From Schistocerca nitens (taxonomy: Eukaryota > Arthropoda > Insecta > Orthoptera > Acrididae), in NCBI RefSeq assembly GCF_023898315.1, contig NC_064621.1:541405383-541469382 (forward strand): DNA of 64,000 bases. The letters run 5' to 3'. This document shows positions 56,145-64,000 of the stretch, in pieces. Under the pieces are notes generated by a model. It did no database searches. It was not told where the DNA came from and was given only the letters and a program-made list of their open reading frames with translations. Within the stretch, counting starts at the first letter, position 1. The number at the start of each line of letters is the position of its first letter. The position numbers and the translations under genes were made by a program.

Positions 56145-56393
56145 CTACTATCAAACTGTGAAGAACCAGCTCTGCATGATGACTCCAGGAATATGCCATA
56201 CTACAAGCCCTTACATATGGTGAGGATAACATTAGATAAATTACAGCACTTATGGAGGAATTTAAACCTTCTTCCGACACACCACACGTGAACTGAAAGG
56301 GAGAAAACCCTTATAAATGATACAGTGAGACTTAGCCTCTGCAATGCACTTCACAGTAGTTTGCAGAGTATAGATGTAGATGTACATTTGAAT
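56145..56393 (+). mobile_element. 3'-end fragment of a CR1/Jockey-like LINE
   Basis: Near 56190-56280 the frame reads NMPYYKPLHMVRITLDKLQH and WRNLNLLPTHHT, followed by gagaaaacccttataa, a run ending tttgcagagtatagatgtag, the same atgtag-type end as at 22.56 kb. 5'-truncated. Confidence 0.6.
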
Positions 56394-57780
56394 GTGTGGA
56401 AATGTACTTATTCATGTAGAATTCACGGATTCTCCCATATGATTTGCTGAGTTTCCGTAATCAAACTCTCTGTGCTTACTTTTCAAATCCCACTGGTTCT
56501 GTGTTTTCAACGTGATACTTTAAACCTTGGGCCCTCTTGATTTGCCTCTATTTTGTATTTAATTTCATTAATTGTTCTGTTTTCTGATACATTCCGAAGG
56601 TACCAGGAGGTCTTAGTTATTTTTACTTACTGAATTCCTCCACAAAAGGTCTTTCACTGTGAATTGTGCTTTGACCTTTAATAAAGTCTATCAGTATTCC
56701 TGGTAACTTTATTAATGAACGTTATCTCAAAATTCTTTTTTTGTGGTAGATGGCATATTCTATTCTGTTCCAGGTCATGATGCTTTGTTCTGTCCAGTAT
56801 CACTCGATCTTTCGATTAGAAACGATATGGGTGGATGGACATGGGAAATCCTAAGCAGTCATGAAAAGAACTTGTGAACAGGGAAAAAGCTAAAGGTCTA
56901 TTCACATTGGATGTTATTTCACAGCAGTATGGGAAATTAATAGAAAAAGCTTTTTGAATTTTACTTTGGCCGTTAATAAACTTTACTATCATTGCTAAAT
57001 CTTTATTTCGGTTACTCTATTCCGACATTTTGTATCCCAGTTGGTATACTGGTCTAAGTGAAGTGACGTTGTGTGGATGTTCGGACTACCGCTATGGTGA
57101 ATGTTGCGTTCCCTCTTGTTCCTTTTTACGTTAAGTGTGAATCGACGTTTAAAAGCCTAATTCCTAAAACGAAAAAGAAGAATGTTTCTGTCTAGTGTAC
57201 CGCAATACACAAATCAACATAAGAGGAGTTGTCGATAACATCCTGCTATCTGATCAATAATATTTTACTGGACTTGGTGATACAAGGAATTTCATACATA
57301 CACAGATCCGGGTAATTCTCAGCGTGAAATAATGTCGAACTCTTAACTTTTTTTGTAAAACTTCTCTCAAAATACACAATACCCGTAACTCTTTCAGCAG
57401 TCAATAAATAAATAAATAAATAAATTTATTGTTGTCACATTATGAGATACAAGAGGTCGATCGTGTAGAATCGATCAATTGATCGACCTTGTGTCGTTGC
57501 AAAGCAGTTCAGAAGGCAGAGCAAACTATACTTATGCGATATAAGACCTCAGTTTCTCGTAGAATCGTTTCCGCGCTGTGTTTGGATTTGAGCGCTAGCT
57601 TTATTAACCTGCAATTTTTCAAAATAGTAGAACAAACGCTTCTTGAAAAATAGTTTGTAACTGTTTTTTATCCCTTACTTCGTATGTTTAAGATTTTTCT
57701 CTAATAAGTACACGAAGCGCCAAAACTTCAAATCTCTCGGCGGTGTTGCACTACAAGTAAAGAAAAGGACGCTGCTCCCA
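56394..57780. other. Upstream region of the PWWP gene; (AAAT)n tract
   Basis: No coding or TE signal recognised. An (AAAT)n microsatellite lies at 57403-57425. A short inverted repeat (cgatcaattgatcg) lies at about 57473-57486. GC content rises slightly toward the candidate promoter. Confidence 0.45.
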
Positions 57781-57789
57781 GAATTCCTA

Positions 57790-57795
57790 TCAGTC
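57790..57795 (+). promoter_or_regulatory. Candidate initiator (Inr)
   Basis: TCAGTC matches the arthropod initiator TCAKTY, with the start A at 57792 and the ATG 26 bp downstream. No TATA box lies 25-35 bp upstream and no DPE at the expected spacing is evident, so this is a weak call. Confidence 0.35.
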
Positions 57796-57817
57796 GCAGT
57801 CGAGATCGTGTAGGAAT

Positions 57818-57852
57818 ATGGCGGAGGAGTTCAAACTGGGAGACTTAGTGTG
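57818..57852 (+). CDS. PWWP-domain protein, exon 1 (GLYR1/N-PAC-like)
   Basis: From ATG at 57818 the exon encodes MAEEFKLGDLVW up to a GT donor (gtgagc) at 57853, splitting a Trp codon after its second base. With exon 2 the product reads on as AKMKGFSPWPGR, the beginning of a PWWP domain, a methyl-lysine/DNA-binding module of chromatin proteins. A PWWP starting within the first ten residues and the PWPG (not PHWPAR) form fit GLYR1/N-PAC (nucleosome-destabilising factor) best. HDGF/LEDGF-type proteins are the main alternative. The start codon context is good and no upstream in-frame ATG is close. Confidence 0.62.
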
Positions 57853-57948
57853 GTGAGCGAAAATTGTTCGAACATAGTGATATTAGGAATGATTTAGTGT
57901 TTGAAATTGAAATATGTGCTGTGTTTATAACGTGGAATCTTATTCCAG

Positions 57949-57985
57949 GGCAAAAATGAAGGGGTTTTCTCCATGGCCTGGACGG
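57949..57985 (+). CDS. PWWP-domain protein, exon 2 (GLYR1/N-PAC-like)
   Basis: Exon 2 follows an acceptor, ttattccag, at 57940-57948, and ends at a consensus donor cgg|gtgagt at 57986. It completes the Trp codon of exon 1 and encodes AKMKGFSPWPGR with no frame break. The joint reading of two short exons with correct splice signals makes this a real gene rather than chance. The rest of the PWWP and the dehydrogenase-like half expected of GLYR1 must lie downstream; none was found up to 64000, in keeping with very large introns in locusts. Confidence 0.62.
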
Positions 57986-59379
57986 GTGAGTGTTTTTGTT
58001 TACGCTTACGCTAGTGAGAAACCGTTAGGGCGTAAGCCTTCGGCTGATGTGCCTTGCGAACTTTTTAGGCATTTTGCAGGTAGCGAAAACCCTTGGAAAA
58101 TCATTTGTTGGTGCGCCGCAAGATAAGTCAGCCTCTTAATCAGAGAGCACCCTCTTGCAAGTTACTGGATGCCACATTCGCTGCTGATCAAGCCTTATGT
58201 GTTGTTGCTTGTTTACATTTTTAACCGAGGAATTGTGCTGCTATCAGAAGAATGTGCCAGATACTTTAAACTGCAAGCTGTAAAGTGATTTTAAACTGGG
58301 TGCAAAATACTTGCGAGAAGCATAATGACTGTGTTTTTGTTATGTTTACATTCACATACAACGTTTTATACGGTTCGACTTCCGACAGATCTTGGATTCC
58401 TCCACTAGAACATCAATAATTGCATCAAATTATTTGTTTCCATACAACCGATTGACCCGCACCTCTCGGAGTAGAACTGATAGTTTTTTCTTAGATTTAG
58501 ACTAGAATGGCAAGTTTATACATTGTTTCTCCAGGGGAAAAGTCAACTCATTGGTTGTCTTCTTGTGTGCAGGAAGAACTATGCACCGATTTTAACAATA
58601 AATGTAAGCTGTGATGTGAGCTGAAATATGCTTGTTCCGTCAGAAGTGTCTTTACTGTTTGCTGATAGTTCCTGCTTCGAATACATAAAATATAGTCCAT
58701 ATTTGGCATTTATGTAAAATGAGATAGTGTGCAGTAAACATTTTAAATTTAAAGATCGGTGGGATGATTTCATTCTTATGTAATTCTACTTTGAATTATG
58801 CATGACAGATGATCAATCTCTAGAACAGACTAATTGCATTTCCTAATGGCTGGTGCTAGTTGCACTTAATATAAACTGCTTTGTCATATAAATGGAATTC
58901 CCTTGTTTTGAATTACCATCAACATGCAATTGCATAGGTGCTGACCTTTCTTTTGTGTCCTCTTAATAACTGGGGGTATTTCTTCATGGCAGTAATCTGT
59001 ACTACAATTTACTGTCACGTTAACATCATCAATTGTGCATAATTATAATCATAGTGTGAATTATGTGGTGTGTTACTGTTCTGTAGTCACTGAGTTGATT
59101 TCATAACTGTATATCAGAACTTACACACCATTGTTAACAAATAAATAAATATTTGAAGGTAACAGCAGATATTGACGCAAACACAATCCTAGCTTGCGTG
59201 GTAATTCTGATGGCAGGCTACTTGTTGTCATGCTGCTCTCTTAAGTTCTGACCATTCACACTGCAAAGACCTGTGGATTTTCTATTCATTGAGTGGTTAT
59301 GGTGTAATAGAGAAACTTGTGTACAAGATGAAGGGTACCCCATTCATTATTTGGTTTCGGTAGAGCTTTGTATTGCTCC

Positions 59380-59431
<52 letters not shown>

Positions 59432-60600
59432 GGGAGTGGCAAAATGATTCATGTATGTAGTTATTGGAACATTGTCTTTAAATTATTTTTTTTAGTCCTC
59501 ATTTTTGTCTACAATAGGCTATACCCCAGTTTTCTTCTTTTTTTTAAAAAAAGATGTGTTACCTCAGAAATATGGTAGGGTGAGGCTAATTACAACACAA
59601 ATCAACAAAAAGTCTGCTGTAAATACATATGTAACTATTGATTAATACTGAGTAATAAATTCTATTTTTTTCCTTTATCAAGAAACTTTGAATGGGAAGA
59701 ACATGTAAACAGGTTTGGGGGTAACAAGTGTAAGAGAATTCCGCGGAATCCCAAACTGAGGCAGCACTGAAAGACAAAATGTATAACATTCATTAAGGAA
59801 ATTCTCTGAAGCACACTGTAGCTTATGACACATCATACAACAAATTCCATGGACTGATAGTGAAGAAGACAGGTTGCCAAACTATTTACCAACTCTGAAC
59901 AAAGGACTATTTTTAAATTGTGTTGTTAAGTGTCTCATGAAGTTCAGATACAATATTTTGATGATATGGAAGGTATGCTTTCTGGAATCCCATTGTGTAT
60001 TGTCGATCTATGATGAGATTGACATTATCAAATAGAGTGGAAAATCACATGATTTAATGATGTACAAAGTGCCAAGAAAAGATACATAGTGTGCAGTGTT
60101 TATGACCTGTGGACCTGTTATTCATAACTTGCTGCCTCCCTTTCATACAGAGATAACCATATTTAGTAGTTTTGGATAGGAAATATTCCAAAAGATCTCT
60201 GGTGTGCAGTACATTGAGGAAACAAATATCGACACGGCAAAGAAAATATTTTTTGGGATGTTCTGGAAGGAGATAGAAGAACTGAACCACAGTTCTGTAG
60301 TACATGATGCTCTGGATGAAAAGAAAATGAAGGTAATGAAAATGAGATGAATTAAGGAGTCCACGAAAGAGTTTAGAATGAAAAGAAAAAAAAGAGAGAA
60401 AATGCTGATATCTTAGCAGTAGTTATGAAGGAGATTTTATTTCCTTTATCAATACCATGTATTGTTTTTGTTTAAAGTATACATTCTGAAAGACTACATG
60501 GTGTACAACAACATGGAACACTTTAGTTTTCCTCATTCTTTTTTTTTATCCTGTGTCTTCAGTGTAATAGAAATAAAAAGTCTAGAGTGAGTTGTTGCTT
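57986..60600. other. Probable intron 2 of the PWWP gene; (CT)n microsatellite
   Basis: No exon could be supported. A (CT)n run of about 23 units lies at 59383-59429. Frames of up to 101 codons include this run and are not coding. A piece at 60207-60342 is open and ends at a gt dinucleotide but has no acceptable match. Confidence 0.45.
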
Positions 60601-60608
60601 GAATTAAT

Positions 60609-61212
60609 GGGTCGACAGAAGCGTCCGATCCCACGCGTCGACTTTGACCCGTGACGTAAGGGTGTTGTCGTGTGTGACGTCATGACGGCACGGAGTTTGG
60701 TTTGAGTGTGGCTGTCTCCAGTTCTGTTTTATCTTATTTTATTTACTTTTCTGATCTGTTCGTTCTATCTCGTGAGATTTTTTTAAAATTTAAAAACACT
60801 TATTACTTACTTTAATTATCTGTTTCCTCCAATTTCTGTTTTAGTTTATTATATTTATCTTTCTGATCTGTTCGTTCTATCCCGTGAGATTTTTTTTTTT
60901 AAAAAGACAAAAAACACTAATCGGCTACTGAAGCATCTTTATCTTCTATGGGTTGCAGTGGTTACGACCCCTGGGGAGGTGGGTGGGTATTCATGCATGG
61001 CTGTCTTCACTTACACGTCGTAGCTACGCAAGGCGTCTAAATTTGTTTATATTTAGTTTGCCCCCCCACCCAAAACACCCCATTTCCCGCGCTTGTCCCG
61101 TTAGTGTCATTAGGCTTCTTGTGGAAAGTGTGTGTGTTTGTTTTTGTTTCCGTCACATTTGTGACATCATGGGTCAAAGCAGACGGGTGGGATCGGACGC
61201 TTCCGTATTTCC
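60609..61212. mobile_element. Non-autonomous hAT-like MITE with 8-bp target duplication
   Basis: The direct repeat gaattaat at 60601-60608 and 61213-61220 flanks a 604-bp element. Its ends are inverted: left gggtcgacagaagcgtccga, right (reversed) ggaaatacggaagcgtccga, with tcccac(g/c)cgtc and ctttgaccc continuing to about 45 bp. Inside, a unit of about 113 bp (tttctgatctgttcgttcta ... cgtgagattttt) is present twice, at about 60724 and 60836. No transposase. The 8-bp duplication points to hAT but the ends lack the usual CAGGG, so the superfamily is unsure. Confidence 0.75.
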
Positions 61213-61369
61213 GAATTAATCTTGCCTCACATAATATTTTGCCCATTGGCTCAGAGTTTCATAAGATATGGAGGAGTTATTTCTAGTTTGCTAGCTCTTT
61301 GCACATATTACATAAAATAGACGTGATTAATCTCATCTTAAAACAAGTGTTGTGCACACTTGTCTCGAA

Positions 61370-62165
61370 AGGTGAAGTTGATCAATCTCACTCAAATGAA
61401 GCCATCAGAAGATCAAAGCAAATTTCAGAGCGATTTAGAAAAGATGTCTGTATGTTGCAAAAACTGGCAATTAACCCTAAATAATGAAAAGTGAGAGGTC
61501 ATCCGTATGAGTGCTAAAAGGAATCTGTTAAACTTCAGTTACATGATAAATCAGTCAAATGTAAAAGCCATAAATTCAACTAAGTATCTAGGGCTTACAA
61601 TTACAAACAACTTAAATTGGAAAAAAACCACACGAAAATGTTGTGGTGAAGGTGAACAAACGACTGTGTTTAACTGGCAGAACAGTTAGAAGATATAACG
61701 GATCTACTAAAGAGACTCCCGACACTACAATTTTGGAGTACTGCTGTGTGGTTTGGGACACTTACCAAATAGGATTAATGCAGTATATTGAGAAAGTACA
61801 AAGAAGAGTAGCACATTTTGTATTATCGAGAAATAGGGGAGGGTCTCACGGACATGATACCGTATTTGGGGTGGACATCACTAAAACAAAGGCAGTTTTC
61901 ATTGCGGCTGAATCTAGTCGTAAGATTTCAGTCACAAAGTTTCTCCTTCGAATGCGAAAATATTTTGTTTACGCCAACCTACAAAGGGAGAAACAATCAT
62001 CATAATAAAATAAGGGAAATCAGAACTCAAACGGAAAGATATGGGTGTTCATTTTTTCCACGCACTGTTTTAGAGTGGAATAATAGATAATTATTGTGTG
62101 GGGGCTTCAATGAACCCTCTGCCAGACCTTTAAGTGTGTTGTACTGAGTATCCATGTAGATATTA
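61370..62165 (+). mobile_element. CR1/Jockey-like LINE fragment with 3' end
   Basis: Homologous to 21757-22570: VDQSHSNEAIRRSKQISERF, NVKAINSTKYLGLTITNNLN, LEYCCVVWDTYQIGLMQYIE and RNNHHNKIREIRTQTERYGC, then WNNR with stop and 3' UTR to tccatgtagat. Frame changes near 61640 and 61850 and a stop at about 61492 make it a pseudogene. It lies in the same orientation as the PWWP gene. Confidence 0.85.
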
Positions 62166-62640
62166 ACTCTGCTATTTTTACGGTCTCAATCAGTGTACCA
62201 CTGATAAAATGCAAAACATTATTGGTGTGTGATCTGTTATTTCATCTATGGCCATTGTTATTAAATCTCTCTCAGTAAATCAGTTTCGCAGTAGAATGTA
62301 TTCATATTCTTGCCAGTGCAGTCAGTGACCTGTGAAATGACCAGAGTTAAGTCAGGAACATACGGGATACCCCCACCCCGCCTACCCCCAAAGATCCATG
62401 TGGGAAGGTTGTGCAGTACTTGGCATGATAGCCAGTCGATGTGGGGGTTGTCAGACACTGACATAATGGCAGCCCCTGACTATGCAGAGAATGCACTATT
62501 GTAGTCACGTTGTTTCCTCCCTGTGCATGCTAATGAATAGGTGCCTATTTGTTTGGGGAGTGGTCAGGGGTTCTGAGACTCCATGCAGTGACTGTCAAAC
62601 CAGGTGGCCATTACTCTGGCTGAATGGCATATATGGGGAG
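62166..62640. other. No gene recognised
   Basis: No supported feature; it may already include LINE 5' leader sequence. Confidence 0.4.
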
Positions 62641-64000
62641 GACGCTTGACCAGAGTAAGTGGTAGCATGGAGGCTATGTTGCACAGTCAAGAGACCTGAC
62701 CCCCAGGGGGCTCACTGCTTTTTGGTGGGTTCGTGCTTGGCTACCACAGGGTTCCAGCCTTTGCAGCATTTTTTCCATTCTGTGCTGCATGTCTGTCCTC
62801 TTACTATTCTTTTTCCCCCCTCCCTTGGGGAACATGTCTGGGATGTTTTGGGAATGTGTTCTGCATTTTCAGTAGCTGATATCAGAATACTCTCTCAACT
62901 GTTTTTCGTTCCATTTTTTTCTTTCTTCATTCTCCTTCTCCTATCCTTCCTCTGCTTCGGTGTTTGAACGTGCTCTTTTTCTCTTTCTCCCTGTGCCCTC
63001 CTGAAGACCAGCCCTTGCATCTGACGCTTAACAGGTGACTGGGTAACGAGTCATTCACAGCCCCGCACGTGCCCCCTGGTGCAGGCCAAGCCCAGGTAGG
63101 GGCAATTGCCTGAGCGGTCCCTCTGTCGGGTGTTCAGGAGGTGTATACAATCACGTAAGACGGGTGTGGCCCCATCTGAGGGGGGGGGGGGCTAATTGGA
63201 AGCAGCACGCCAGAGGAGACGCTGACTGTTATGGGGGATTATCTTGCAATGAGCCAGTCATCTTCTTCACAGTCAATGTCTACCAAACATAAATGGAATG
63301 AAGCTCAGAATTCAAATACCCTCCTAGCTGCACCATGGTTCCTTGTGGTTTCATGTACCAAAGATGGTCAATCCTTTGCAACTGTAAATCTGTTTATTAT
63401 TCAGAAAGGTGTCGATGCAATTGCCAGACCTGTGAAATCCTGCTCTTGTTTACGCATTGGCTGAAGGTTGAAGGAAAAGTGCCTCACCCAGTCCCTTGCA
63501 AGTTGTTGGCTAGTTGCGAACCCTGCATTCTTCCATCTGGCCTTTACAGTACTGTTCTTGCTTACATCTCATTCCACAAAGGACATGGCCACACAGACAT
63601 GCGATCTCAAATTCAGCACTGTGGTTGTAAAATCTTTAGCCTCACATGGCGAAGTTACCTGCTACACAACCGGCAGGGCGGGCAGGACATAAGGAATATT
63701 CCTGCAACAACTTCCTATTTCCTTCCAGCCAACAAACATCTGAGTCTTCCTTCTCCAGTCGGGAGTCAAATAAAGGCAAACTGTCTTCTCCTTGGCTGAC
63801 TCGGAGATCCTCTTCGACGTGGTGTCACGTAGTATCCTCGTCCATGTCGCCGGTGCACACCACCAATTGTTTTTCTGCCCTGGATGCTGCAGACCGACAA
63901 AACGAGAATGCCAGCGTCTCTGTAGATCTCGTGGAGTAGGATCCTCCAGCCTCCATAGGATGACACTCCGCAGCTGTCGAGGCAACACCCCTTCATTTTT
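62640..64000 (+). mobile_element. 5' portion of an I/Jockey-like LINE, continuing past the window
   Basis: A pyrimidine-rich leader (62755-63010, long C/T tracts) is followed by a G-run at 63180-63190 and an ORF1-like coding part. I recognise this layout from memory as the 5' UTR and ORF1 of a locust LINE. The 5' end is not precisely located and the element leaves the window at 64000. Confidence 0.5.
63231..63960 (+). pseudogene. LINE ORF1-like pseudogene
   Basis: Starts MGDYLAMSQSSSSQSMSTKH (63231) and continues APWFLVVSCTKDGQSFATVN and FIIQKGVDAIARPVKSCSCL to a stop at about 63462. The block 'RFLVV...G.SF..VNPFLIQKA' is the RRM-like start of LINE ORF1 proteins that bind the element RNA. 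Downstream frames (63335-63799, 63646-63939) shift, so the reading frame is broken; the expected zinc-knuckle (CCHC) motifs cannot be found cleanly. Non-functional as it stands. Confidence 0.5.

Noticed and set aside
59273-59578. 101-codon frame with a Ser-Leu repeat
   Set aside because: The repeat is the (CT)n microsatellite read in frame.
60207-60342. Possible third exon of the PWWP gene (contains KKIFFGMFWKEIEE and ends at a gt)
   Set aside because: A loose resemblance to the FFG...W block of PWWP proteins, but the register is wrong, the acceptor is weak and the best upstream acceptor gives stops in all frames.
63662-63996. 108- and 76-codon minus-strand frames at the window end
   Set aside because: They are antisense to the LINE ORF1-like region and show no independent features.
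1-64000. CRISPR array, rRNA genes, prokaryotic operons or riboswitches
   Set aside because: No spaced direct repeats, conserved rRNA blocks, or operon-like coding density were seen; the sequence is plainly eukaryotic repeat-rich DNA.

Overview
The window is eukaryotic and almost certainly from a large-genome orthopteran insect, most likely a Schistocerca-type locust. The evidence is many short tRNA-derived SINE copies sharing a 3' body that I recognise from locust genomes, decayed RTE, CR1/Jockey-like and Tc1/mariner elements, A/T-rich filler, and only one stretch that looks like host protein-coding exons. There is no prokaryotic gene organisation, no CRISPR array and no rRNA. The species assignment and all family recognition come from memory, not from a search.

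Layout. 1-3978 looks like the 3' part of an LTR retrotransposon (54-bp minisatellite, purine tract, TG...CA LTR). 5.4-8.7 kb holds a decayed CR1/Jockey-like LINE with a SINE in it and a Tc1-like relic. 9.2-10.5 kb is a complete mariner-superfamily transposon with an uninterrupted 351-codon transposase and unusual catalytic spacing. 11.1-15.8 kb has tandem repeats, an RT fragment and RTE LINE copy A, broken by a SINE with a clean target duplication. 16-17 kb is a Ty3/Gypsy protease relic (minus strand). 18.6-23 kb contains a decayed family B DNA polymerase of the Polinton/Maverick or adintovirus type; a Tc1-like element, a LINE fragment and SINEs separate its N-terminal two thirds from a short palm piece. 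24.5-26.2 kb is a 552-codon LINE ORF whose catalytic RT motif reads YAND instead of YADD. 27-31 kb carries four SINE copies and degenerate tandem repeats. 31.2-34.5 kb is a three-level nest: Tc1-like element, SINE inside it, LTR-like element inside the SINE. 34.7-38.3 kb has a TIR element and a nearly intact DD34D mariner. 38.3-45.7 kb has a 164-bp tandem array abutting a pair of ~0.94-kb inverted repeats about 4 kb apart. 46.6-50.3 kb is RTE copy B, interrupted by a foldback element whose arms carry inward-facing tRNA-like promoter boxes. 50.8-57.4 kb holds further SINE, LINE and palindromic repeats. 57.8-58.0 kb appears to be the 5' end of a host gene: two small exons encoding the start of a PWWP domain, best matched by memory to GLYR1/N-PAC. 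The rest, to 64 kb, is probably its large first introns, containing a hAT-like MITE, a LINE fragment and the 5' end of another LINE with an ORF1.

The DNA works mainly as a stratified record of insertions. SINEs use LINE machinery, Tc1/mariner copies use TA targets, and target-site duplications and interruptions give relative ages. Only the PWWP gene is likely to be a host function. The most unusual structures are the long inverted repeat at 39.9-45.7 kb, the foldback element at 48.4-49.2 kb, the disrupted polymerase relic and the DD46D-spaced mariner.
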